From: Pseudomonas oryzihabitans
Lineage (GTDB): Bacteria > Pseudomonadota > Gammaproteobacteria > Pseudomonadales > Pseudomonadaceae
DNA: 64,000 nt
Assembly: GCF_007665395.1 (NCBI RefSeq)
Contig: NZ_VDND01000001.1
Span: 248,001 to 312,000, forward strand
Direction: 5' to 3'
The notes under the pieces were generated by a model, which saw only the letters and a program-made list of their open reading frames with translations, was not told where the DNA came from and ran no database searches. The translations under genes were made by a program, and so were the position numbers. Positions 41,665 through 48,928 of the stretch are shown here, one piece after another (the first letter of the stretch is position 1; each line of letters starts with the position of its first letter).

Positions 41665-42629
41665 GTAGCCCTGTCATCGATCATCCTGCCATCCAGGCGC
41701 TAGCCGCTCGACTGTCCAGTGCTGACGAAGGCATCCGACGCATCGCCCTGATCGACCTGGCCGACCTCGAAGAGCCGGCGGGTCTGCCCTGGTTGCTGGC
41801 CGCCCTGCGCGACGATGCCGCGGCCACGGTCCGCGCCGAGGCGGCGCGATTGCTCGAAGCCTGGGAGGAGGGCGCGGTGGTCGAGGCGCTCTGTGCCGCC
41901 CTGGCGGACGCCGAGGGCTCCGTGCGCGCCGCGGCCGCCCAGAGCCTGAGCGAATTGCGTGATCCCGAACTGGGTCGCTTGCTGCTGCCCTGGACCGCGC
42001 ATGCCGATCCCTTCGTCCGGGCTGCGGCCTTGCGTGGCCTGCGTGAATTGCGCCTGGGCGAGGGCGCCCCCCAGGCGCTGCGGGCATTGGCCGATCCCGA
42101 TGCCGCCGTGCGGCGCGAAGGCGTCGGCATCCTCGGCTGGCTCAAGGCCCGGGAGGCCTTGCCCACCCTGGCGCGCCTGCTCGCCGATGACCCGGACGCC
42201 GAGGTGCGCCGCGCGGCCGCGGGCGCCCTGGGTATGGCCCGCGATGACGGGGCCCTGGCCGGCCTGGTCGGTGCCCTGGCCGATCGTGAATGGCAGGTGC
42301 GGGAAGAGGCTGCGACCACCCTGGGCAAGCTTGGCATGCCTGGCGCAGGCGCTGCCCTGATCGCGGCGCTGAGCGACGACTACTGGCAGGTACGGCTGCG
42401 GGCAACTCGGGCGCTGGGCCGCCTGCGCTCTGCGGAGGCGCTGGAGCCGCTGCTGGAGGTACTTGTCCATCCCATCAGCAACTTGCGCAAAGAGGCGGCG
42501 CTGGCGCTCGGCGAGCTGGGTGACCGCGCGGCCTTGCCGGCGCTGCGTACAGCGGCTGGCGACGGTGACCCCGAAGTGCGCAAGGCCTCTCGGCTGGCCT
42601 TGACCCAGCTTGGCGAGTCCCGGTCTTGA
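41661..42629 (+). CDS. HEAT-repeat protein
   Basis: 322 residues from GTG 41661, almost entirely HEAT/PBS-lyase-type repeats of about 31 residues. Recurrent units are VRAEAARLLEAW, VRAAAAQSLSELRD, VRREGVGILGWLK, VRRAAAGALGMARDDG, VREEAATTLGKLG, VRLRATRALGRLR and LRKEAALALGELGD. Such superhelical scaffolds bind proteins; some help assemble or mature metalloenzymes. In this operon it could chaperone the AprAB-like pair, which is an inference. It has no signal peptide and is highly Ala/Leu/Arg-rich. Confidence 0.92.
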   Translation: MSSPVIDHPAIQALAARLSSADEGIRRIALIDLADLEEPAGLPWLLAALRDDAAATVRAEAARLLEAWEEGAVVEALCAALADAEGSVRAAAAQSLSELRDPELGRLLLPWTAHADPFVRAAALRGLRELRLGEGAPQALRALADPDAAVRREGVGILGWLKAREALPTLARLLADDPDAEVRRAAAGALGMARDDGALAGLVGALADREWQVREEAATTLGKLGMPGAGAALIAALSDDYWQVRLRATRALGRLRSAEALEPLLEVLVHPISNLRKEAALALGELGDRAALPALRTAAGDGDPEVRKASRLALTQLGESRS

Positions 42630-42916
42630 AGGCGCCGGCGCACCTGCACAGCCAGGCTGGCGTGCTGAGCCTGCAATGGCCTGACGGGAGCGAGCAGCAA
42701 TTGGGCCATGCGCGTCTGCGGGCGCTGTGCCCCTGCGCCTTCTGCCGAGCGGGCCGTCTGGCGGGCCGTATCGACAGTGCGCCGGCCGACGTGCATATCG
42801 AACGCATCGAGCCATTCGGCTATGGCGTGCAGCTGGTTTTCAGCGACGGCCACGATCGCGGTATCTATCCTTGGGCTTACCTGCGGGAAATCAGCCTGGA
42901 GACCCAAGGTGGCTGA
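42626..42916 (+). CDS. DUF971 (GBBH-like N-terminal) domain protein
   Basis: 96 residues, the length of standalone DUF971 proteins, which match the N-terminal domain of gamma-butyrobetaine hydroxylase. Motifs: LSLQWPDGSEQQLGHARLRA, then LCPCAFCRAG (three cysteines, likely metal-binding), and GYGVQLVFSDGHDRGIYPWA, where the C-terminal YPWAYLRE is characteristic. Standalone DUF971 proteins are linked to Fe-S or iron homeostasis in some genomes. It begins with TTG overlapping the HEAT stop by 4 nt, so it is part of the operon. Confidence 0.88.
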   Translation: MKAPAHLHSQAGVLSLQWPDGSEQQLGHARLRALCPCAFCRAGRLAGRIDSAPADVHIERIEPFGYGVQLVFSDGHDRGIYPWAYLREISLETQGG

Positions 42917-42919
42917 CCT

Positions 42920-42930
42920 AACCTTAGGTT
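42920..42930. promoter_or_regulatory. Small palindrome before the nitroreductase
   Basis: AACCT-T-AGGTT is a perfect 11-bp palindrome directly after the DUF971 stop. It is 131 bp before the nitroreductase start. It could be a regulator site for the gene at 43062 or chance. Confidence 0.25.
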
Positions 42931-43061
42931 GAAATCGAATTGGTCCGCAGCCTGCGTTTGTACGTATAAAACCCGGCCGGTCCGTTTCCCCCGCGTGGCA
43001 GGAAAGCGCTGCCAGCAGGTCATGACCGACGGTAAACCCCATTCATTTCGAGGAGAACTGC

Positions 43062-43883
43062 ATGAGCGCCCCCTTCGCCGATCGACTGCAAGAGCGCTAT
43101 GGCAGCGCCGCCGCTCCTAACGGGGTGCTGAGCAACTCGGTGCTCGAAGGCCTGCTCGCACATCGCAGCGTCCGCGCCTTTCTGAGCCAGCCACTGCCGG
43201 AGGGCACGCTGGAGACCCTGGTCGCCGCGGCCCAGTCGGCCGCAAGCTCTTCGAATCTGCAAGTCTGGAGCCTCGTCGCCGTCGAGGAGCCGGCGCGCAA
43301 GGCACGTCTGGCAGCGCTGGCAGGCAACCAGCGGCACATCGTAGAGGCGCCGCTGCTGTTGGTCTGGCTGGCCGATCTATCGCGGGTACGGCGCCTCGGC
43401 GAACGCGCCGACGTGGAGCTGGAAGCGGTGCCCTTCCTGGAAAGTCTGCTGCTGGGGACGATAGACGCGGCACTCGCCGCGCAAAACGCCGTCGTGGCGC
43501 TGGAGTCCCTGGGGCTGGGCAGCGTCTATATCGGCGCGATCCGTAACGACATCGAGGCGGTGGCGGCGGAGCTGCACCTTCCGGCCGACGTCTATCCGGT
43601 GTTCGGCTTGGCGATTGGTCACCCGGACCCGCAACGACCGGCGAAGGTGAAGCCGCGCCTGCCCCAGCCCGCCGTGCTGCACCGGGAAACCTATGGCACT
43701 GCCCCTGAGGCGGCGGCCATCGAGGCCTACGACCAGAGCCTGGGCGCCTTCTATCGCAGCGAAGGACTCACGGCCGCCAATTGGTCGGAGCAGGTGCTGG
43801 CGCGGCTTGGGCGCGTAGCCGCGCTGCACGGCCGCGAGCATCTGGTAGAGGCGCTGAAGAAACGGGGTTTCGGTTTGCGCTGA
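43062..43883 (+). CDS. Nitroreductase-family FMN oxidoreductase
   Basis: 273 residues, the NfsA-like long form. Conserved parts: LLAHRSVRAFLSQPLPEGTL, AAQSAASSSNLQVWSLVAVE, IDAALAAQNAVVALESLGLGS and VYPVFGLAIGHPDPQRPAKV. It binds FMN as a homodimer and reduces flavins, quinones or nitro compounds using NAD(P)H. It may supply reduced flavin to the LLM monooxygenases elsewhere in the window, since no dedicated flavin reductase was seen; this is inference. It stands alone between the DUF971 operon and the Ehu-type importer. Confidence 0.88.
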   Translation: MSAPFADRLQERYGSAAAPNGVLSNSVLEGLLAHRSVRAFLSQPLPEGTLETLVAAAQSAASSSNLQVWSLVAVEEPARKARLAALAGNQRHIVEAPLLLVWLADLSRVRRLGERADVELEAVPFLESLLLGTIDAALAAQNAVVALESLGLGSVYIGAIRNDIEAVAAELHLPADVYPVFGLAIGHPDPQRPAKVKPRLPQPAVLHRETYGTAPEAAAIEAYDQSLGAFYRSEGLTAANWSEQVLARLGRVAALHGREHLVEALKKRGFGLR

Positions 43884-44091
43884 GTGGGCAAGATGTTGGT
43901 CGCTAATGCGAGTGAGCGGGCAGACGTCAAGCCACTTATCGCGATGAAAATATGACAATTTGTTATTTAGCGGCCTTCTGCCAGCCTCCTATAGTGACCG
44001 CTCGCTCGACCCCTCCCAGGCGGTTCATGCAGCCGCTGATGGTGACTGCTGGCTGCACTCCTCATCAGTGATCTGTTTTCGAGACGTATCC

Positions 44092-44964
44092 ATGACCGCC
44101 CTTTTTCAACGATCCCGTGCCGTCGTTTGCGGTGCCGCGCTGCTGGCAAGCGGACTCTTTTCTCTTTCCGCCACAGCGGGGCTGTTGGAAAAGGGCCGTA
44201 GCGAAGGTCTCACCGCCGGCATCGCCAACGAGCAACCCTATGCCTACCTGGGCACCGATGGCCAGCCGACCGGCGCCAATATCGAGGTGCTCAAGGCGAT
44301 ACTCGCACCCCTGGGTATCACCCGCATCAGTACCCCGATCACCGATTTCGGCGCCCTGGTGCCGGGTCTCGCCGCCAAGCGCTTCGATCTGATCGGCGCG
44401 GGGCTGTTCATCACGCCCGCCCGCTGCAAGGTCATCGCCTATTCCAATCCGGTCACGCGTTCCGGCGGTGCCTTCATCGTCAAGGCCGGCAATCCGTTGA
44501 AGCTGCACAGCCTCAAGGACGTCGCCGAGAACGGCCAGGTGCGCCTGGCGACCCAACCGGGCAGCCACCAGGTCCAGGAGGCCAAGGACAGCGGCATCGC
44601 CACGGCCAATGTCGTGCTGTTCGACAAGGACAACGAGGCGCTCGCCGCCCTGGAAGCGGGGCGGGTGGAGGTGGTGTACTTTCCCGACGCCGAAATCATC
44701 GGCCTGCTGAAGAAAGCCAACAGCGCGACGGTCGAGCGCGCGCTGCCGTTCCAGCAGATCCCGGATGCGCAGGGCCAGCCCACCTGGAATTACCACGCCT
44801 ATGGTCTGCCCAAGGGCGACCCGGCGTTCGCCCAGGCCTTCAACGAGCAACTGGCCCGTTTGCGGGCGTCCGGTGAACTGCTGAAGATCCTGCAGAAGTA
44901 CGGCTATACCGAAAACGAGTTGCCGCCAGCCGACGTCACCGCCGAGCAGCGCTGCGGCGCATGA
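44092..44964 (+). CDS. ehuB: Ectoine-type ABC transporter substrate-binding protein (EhuB-like)
   Basis: 290 residues from ATG 44092. Signal peptide MTALFQRSRAVVCGAALLAS, cleaved near TAG. The mature protein is closest to EhuB: QPYAYLGTDGQPTGANIEVL, GLAAKRFDLIGAGLFITPAR, then CKVIAYSNPVTRSGGAF and VKAGNP. In known systems it binds ectoine or hydroxyectoine. No ectoine-catabolic genes were seen nearby, so the real ligand may differ. It is followed by two permeases and an ATPase in the order seen in ehu clusters. Confidence 0.72.
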   Translation: MTALFQRSRAVVCGAALLASGLFSLSATAGLLEKGRSEGLTAGIANEQPYAYLGTDGQPTGANIEVLKAILAPLGITRISTPITDFGALVPGLAAKRFDLIGAGLFITPARCKVIAYSNPVTRSGGAFIVKAGNPLKLHSLKDVAENGQVRLATQPGSHQVQEAKDSGIATANVVLFDKDNEALAALEAGRVEVVYFPDAEIIGLLKKANSATVERALPFQQIPDAQGQPTWNYHAYGLPKGDPAFAQAFNEQLARLRASGELLKILQKYGYTENELPPADVTAEQRCGA

Positions 44965-45010
44965 ACGGACGAGCGCTGAATAGGGTGCCCGGTCTGGAGT
45001 CCTGAGTCTC

Positions 45011-45679
45011 ATGCCCCTCGATCCGCAAGCCTACCTGTTCATCGCGCGCGAACTGCTGCAGGGCGCCTGGATGACCCTGCAGATCACCGTGCTCACGGAG
45101 TTGCTGGTGCTGGTGCTGTCGTTCGCCGTCGCCTTGTTGCGCCTGTCGCCCTATCGACTGCTGCGTGGCCTGGCGCGGGTCTATGTCGAGGTACTGCGTG
45201 GCATCTCGGCGATGGTGTTGCTGTTCTATCTGTTCTTCGTACTGCCGCTGTTCGGGATCACCTTGCCGCCGATCGGTACCGCCGTCCTGGGGCTGGGGCT
45301 GACCTTCTCGGCCTATGGCGCGGAGATCGTGCGGGCGGCCCTGAGTGCGGTCGGTCGCGACCAACACGATGCCCTGCGCGCCCTGGATTTCGGCCCGGTC
45401 AGCGCCTTTCGCCGCATCATCCTGCCACAGGCGCTCCCGATGATGCTGCCGCCGCTGGGGAATCAGCTGGTGGAATTGCTCAAGACCACCTCGCTGGTCT
45501 CCTTGATCACCCTGACCGACCTGACGTTCTCCGGGAGTCAGCTCATCACCAGCCTGGGCCACCAGCCGCTGATCTGGGGGCTGGTGCTGGTCTGCTACTT
45601 CATCCTGGCCTGGCCGCTCACCCTGCTGGTTCGGCGTTATGAGCGCCGCCTCACGCGCTGGCGGCGTGCGAGGGCCTGA
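45011..45679 (+). CDS. Polar amino acid / ectoine-type ABC permease 1
   Basis: 222 residues, compact HisM/EhuC-like permease with five predicted segments. The EAA loop is AEIVRAALSAVGRDQHDALRALDFGPV. A conserved FSAYGAEI segment and FFVLPLFGITLPPIG are typical of polar amino acid permeases. It forms a heterodimer with the product at 45683. The stop-to-start distance is 3 nt. Confidence 0.88.
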   Translation: MPLDPQAYLFIARELLQGAWMTLQITVLTELLVLVLSFAVALLRLSPYRLLRGLARVYVEVLRGISAMVLLFYLFFVLPLFGITLPPIGTAVLGLGLTFSAYGAEIVRAALSAVGRDQHDALRALDFGPVSAFRRIILPQALPMMLPPLGNQLVELLKTTSLVSLITLTDLTFSGSQLITSLGHQPLIWGLVLVCYFILAWPLTLLVRRYERRLTRWRRARA

Positions 45680-45682
45680 TCC

Positions 45683-46333
45683 GTGGATTTCGATTTCGCC
45701 CTGGCTTGGTCGATCCTGCCCGACCTGCTGGCCGGCCTGGCGGTGACGGTGCGGGTCGTGCTGCTCGGATTCATGCTGGCGGTCCTGATCGGCCTGGGGA
45801 TAGCGCTCGCCCAGCGCAGCGCGCTCAGGCTGGTACGTGGCCTCTGCGCCGCCTACCTGGGCTTCTTCCGCAGCACGCCGCTGCTGGTCCAGCTCTACGC
45901 CCTATTTTTCGCCCTGCCGCTGGCGGGCCTCAGCCTGCCGGCGATCACCACCGGGGTCATCGGCCTGGGCCTTTACTACGGCGCCTATATCGCCGAAGCC
46001 ATCCGCGGCGTGATCGACGACATCCCGCCCGGGCAGTGGGAGGCAGCCTTTGCCCTGGATCTCGATCGCTCGACCGTCTGGCGTCGCGTGATCCTGCCGC
46101 AAGCCTACCGGCCCCTGCTGCCGGTGCTGGGCAACTACCTGATCGGCATGTTCAAGGAAACACCCTTGCTGGCGGTCATCAGCATTCCCGAGCTGTTCCA
46201 AGCGGCCAAACAGGTGTCCGGCATGACCTACCACTACAACGAACCCTACACCCTGATGGCGCTGATGTTCGTCGCCATCAGCGTGCCCACCTCGGCGCTG
46301 TTCGGCTATCTCGAGCGCCGTCGCCATGGCTGA
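45683..46333 (+). CDS. Polar amino acid / ectoine-type ABC permease 2
   Basis: 216 residues from GTG 45683. EAA loop AEAIRGVIDDIPPGQWEAAFALDLDRS, STPLLVQLYALFFALPL and YYGAYIAEA match the EhuD/GlnP class. It overlaps the ATPase gene by 8 nt, which ties the two together. Role: second half of the membrane channel for the binding protein at 44092. Confidence 0.88.
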   Translation: MDFDFALAWSILPDLLAGLAVTVRVVLLGFMLAVLIGLGIALAQRSALRLVRGLCAAYLGFFRSTPLLVQLYALFFALPLAGLSLPAITTGVIGLGLYYGAYIAEAIRGVIDDIPPGQWEAAFALDLDRSTVWRRVILPQAYRPLLPVLGNYLIGMFKETPLLAVISIPELFQAAKQVSGMTYHYNEPYTLMALMFVAISVPTSALFGYLERRRHG

Positions 46334-47111
46334 TCAGGCAATCCCGTCCGCGCCCGCCCACATCCTGCTCGAAGGCGTCGTCAAGGAAATCGGCGAGCTG
46401 CGGATCATCGACCAGCTCGACCTGCGCATCGAGCAGGGCCAGCGGATCGCCCTCATCGGTCCCAGCGGCTCGGGGAAGTCCACGGTGTTGCGGCTGATCA
46501 AGGGACTGGAGTCCTATCAGCAAGGCGCCATCACCGTGGCGGGCGCCGCCGTACCGGACCCCCGTGCTCGCTGGCAATGGCCCTGGGCTCGGCCGACCGC
46601 ACGGATTCATCGAGTGGGCATGGTGTTCCAGCACTTCAACCTGTTCCCGCACATGACGGTGCTGGAGAATGTCGCCGAGGCGCCGCGGCGGGTCCTCAAG
46701 CTGACCGCAGCCGAGGCCCGCCAACGGGCACTCGACTATCTCGACCAGGTCGGCCTGGCACAACGGGCGGAGGCCTATCCCAGGCAATTGTCGGGTGGGC
46801 AGCAACAGCGGGTGGCCATCGCCCGGGCGCTGGCCATGCGCCCCGAGGTGCTGCTGTTCGACGAGGTGACGTCCGCGCTGGATCCCGAGCTGGTCGGCGA
46901 GGTGCTGGCGGTCATCCGTGCCATCGCCAGCGAGCAGCGGACCACCCTGCTGGTCGTGACCCACGAGATGAAGTTCGCCCGGGACGTCGCCGACCGGGTG
47001 CTGTTCATGGAGCAGGGCCGGATCATCGCCGACGGCACGCCCGAGGAGATTCTGGTCAATCCGCGCAACGAGCGCACCAGGCGCTTTCTCAACCTGGTCG
47101 AGCAGCGCTGA
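46326..47111 (+). CDS. Polar amino acid / ectoine-type ABC ATPase
   Basis: 261 residues. Walker A GPSGSGKST, Q-loop MVFQHFNLFPHMTVLENV, signature LSGGQQQRVAIARA, Walker B VLLFDEVTSALDP. A short insertion after the Walker A (PDPRARWQWPWARPTARIH) is present in some EhuA/OccP-type proteins. It ends the Ehu-type cluster. Convergent to the monooxygenase gene that ends at 47155, with a 43-nt gap. Confidence 0.92.
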   Translation: MADQAIPSAPAHILLEGVVKEIGELRIIDQLDLRIEQGQRIALIGPSGSGKSTVLRLIKGLESYQQGAITVAGAAVPDPRARWQWPWARPTARIHRVGMVFQHFNLFPHMTVLENVAEAPRRVLKLTAAEARQRALDYLDQVGLAQRAEAYPRQLSGGQQQRVAIARALAMRPEVLLFDEVTSALDPELVGEVLAVIRAIASEQRTTLLVVTHEMKFARDVADRVLFMEQGRIIADGTPEEILVNPRNERTRRFLNLVEQR

Positions 47112-47154
47112 TACCCAATTCACCGGGCCTCGACAAAGGCGATGGACGTCTTCC

Positions 47155-48489
47155 CTATGGGTTCGCAGGGCTGAAATGTCGGTTCGGCCGCCACGGCAGT
47201 CCCAGGTGTTCACGTAGGGTGGTACCGCTGTAGGCGCGGCGGAAGATACCGCGGCGTTGCAGCTCCGGCACGACCTGGTCGACAAAGGCGTCCAGCCCGC
47301 CGGGCAGCCAGGGGAACATCACGTTGAAACCGTCCGAGCCTTCGTTTTCCAGCCACTCCTGCATCTCGTCGGCGATGGTCTGGGCCGTACCCACGAAACT
47401 CAAGCCAGCATAGCCGCCGACCCGTTGGGCCAACTGTCGCACGGTCAGGCCTTCACGCTCGGCCAGCTCCAGGACGCGCTGGCGGCTGCTGCGGCTGTCA
47501 TTGGTCTCGGGAATGGGTGGCAAGGGTCGATCCGGATCGAAGCCCTTGGCATCGACCCCCAGCGCCACCGAGAGCGAGGCGATGGCGCTCTCGTAATGCA
47601 CCAGGCTGTCGAGCCGGGCACGTATGGCCTTGGCTTCGGCCTCGCTGTCGCCGACCACCACCAGCACGCCTGGGAGGATCTTCAGGTGGTCGGCCGGGCG
47701 GCCGAGCAAGGCCATGCGCTGGCGGATGTCGCGATAGAACGCCTGCCCATCGGCCAGCGTGCCCGGCGCAACGAAGATCACCTCGGCCGTTTCCGCGGCC
47801 AGTTGGCGTCCGGCCTCGGAGGCGCCCGCCTGGACGATGACCGGCCAGCCCTGCGGGGGCCGCGCGATATGGAGGGGGCCCTGGACCTTGAAGAATTCGC
47901 CGTGGTGATCCAGCCGGCGCAGGCGCGCGGGATCGAAGAACAGCCCGCTCTCCGGGTCGTGGACGAAGGCATCGTCCGCCCAGCTGTCCCAGAGGCCGGT
48001 GACGACCTCGTGGAACTCACGGGCCCGGGCGTAGCGGCGGTCGTGTTCGAGGTGGTCGTCCAGGCCGAAGTTGCGCGCCGCGTCGGGATTGGCCGTGGTG
48101 ACCACGTTCCAGCCGGCGCGGCCGTTGGAGAGGTGGTCCAGCGAGGCGAAGCGCCGGGCGATGTGGAAGGGTTCCTCGAAACTGGTGGAGGCCGTGGCCA
48201 CCAGGCCGATGCGCTCGGTCACCTGGCTGAGGGCCGCGAGCAGCGTCAGGGGCTCGAAGGAGGTGACGGTATGGCTGCGCTTGAGCGCTTCGAGCGGCAT
48301 GTTGAGCAAGGCCAGATGATCGGCCATGAAGAAGGCATCGAAGCACCCCCTTTCCAGGGTCTGGGCATAGCGCGTCAGCGCCTGGAGATTGAAGTTGGCA
48401 TCCCGCTGCGCGCCGGGATAGCGCCAGGCGCCGGTGTGGATGCTGACGGGGCGCATGAAGGCGCCGAGTTTGAGTTGCCTTGAGCTCAC
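47155..48489 (-). CDS. LLM-class flavin monooxygenase of the NtaA/SnaA/DszA family
   Basis: 444 residues from GTG 48489 (GAGG 8 nt upstream). DszA-type motifs: GRAGWNVVTTANPDAARNFG, HLEHDRRYARAREFHEVVTG, LWDSWADDAFV, VQGPLHIARPPQGWPVIVQ and AGASEAGRQLAAETAEVIFV. These enzymes use FMNH2 to hydroxylate and open sulfone or amine substrates; DszA cleaves the C-S bond of dibenzothiophene sulfone. It is transcribed opposite to the TonB receptor gene (48929), so both may share the 439-bp regulatory space between them. Confidence 0.9.
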   Translation of the reverse strand: MSSRQLKLGAFMRPVSIHTGAWRYPGAQRDANFNLQALTRYAQTLERGCFDAFFMADHLALLNMPLEALKRSHTVTSFEPLTLLAALSQVTERIGLVATASTSFEEPFHIARRFASLDHLSNGRAGWNVVTTANPDAARNFGLDDHLEHDRRYARAREFHEVVTGLWDSWADDAFVHDPESGLFFDPARLRRLDHHGEFFKVQGPLHIARPPQGWPVIVQAGASEAGRQLAAETAEVIFVAPGTLADGQAFYRDIRQRMALLGRPADHLKILPGVLVVVGDSEAEAKAIRARLDSLVHYESAIASLSVALGVDAKGFDPDRPLPPIPETNDSRSSRQRVLELAEREGLTVRQLAQRVGGYAGLSFVGTAQTIADEMQEWLENEGSDGFNVMFPWLPGGLDAFVDQVVPELQRRGIFRRAYSGTTLREHLGLPWRPNRHFSPANP

Positions 48490-48638
48490 GAAGACGACCT
48501 CGGAAATGGACCTGCTTCTGGACAGTCTTTCAGCCACGCGGGCGAGCACCAACAGCCGAAAAGCTATGAGCCCTTAGCCGAGGGATATAACCACCGCGAT
48601 CCCGGGGGACCTACCAGCAGTCGATGCCTGTAGTGAAA

Positions 48639-48686
48639 GGTCTGGTTTTACGGGATATGCCAGTGATCTTGGCGAGAAACCAGACC
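48639..48686. repeat. Ten-bp inverted repeat with a 28-nt loop
   Basis: GGTCTGGTTT (48639-48648) is perfectly complementary to AAACCAGACC (48677-48686). The length and loop size suggest a cruciform, an RNA hairpin or the remnant of a small repeat. No transposase reads through it. Confidence 0.45.
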
Positions 48687-48797
48687 GCGGTTGAGCGGAG
48701 CGGCGTTGCCCTGGCCCCGGCCTCGAGGCTAGTCGATGGCAGGTTCCGCAGCCTGGGAGGTGATCCCTTTGACTGCCTGCTCATCAACAGTGAATAG

Positions 48798-48810
48798 TCA
48801 AACTGTTTGA
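48798..48810. promoter_or_regulatory. Palindrome upstream of the TonB receptor
   Basis: TCAAAC-T-GTTTGA, a perfect 13-bp palindrome 118 bp before the receptor's GTG. Possible operator for an unidentified regulator; none of the window's regulators is adjacent. Confidence 0.35.
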
Positions 48811-48928
48811 AATCGGTAATCGAGGATGGCGGCAAATCCGCAGTCCAGAGCCTTTCGTGCCATGGCACGAAGCCTGCTCTAGCCAGCGCTCACCTGTAAG
48901 GGCGCCCGGCGCCGCGGAGACATGACTC

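Larger units (their letters stand above)
48490..48928. other. Divergent promoter region between LLM monooxygenase and TonB receptor
   Basis: A 439-bp gap between two divergent genes. It holds a long-arm inverted repeat GGTCTGGTTT / AAACCAGACC (48639-48648 and 48677-48686, 28-nt loop) and a 13-bp palindrome TCAAAC-T-GTTTGA (48798-48810), both annotated separately. No convincing gene was seen; an 85-codon minus-strand frame across it lacks family features. Confidence 0.55.

Noticed and set aside
44092..47111. Complete ectoine utilisation locus
   Set aside because: Only the Ehu-type importer is present; no eutABC/doe-type catabolic genes are seen, so ectoine use is not claimed.
48611..48868. 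85-residue minus-strand frame in the TonB promoter gap
   Set aside because: It runs through the inverted repeat and palindrome, has no recognisable domain, and its start lacks a ribosome site.
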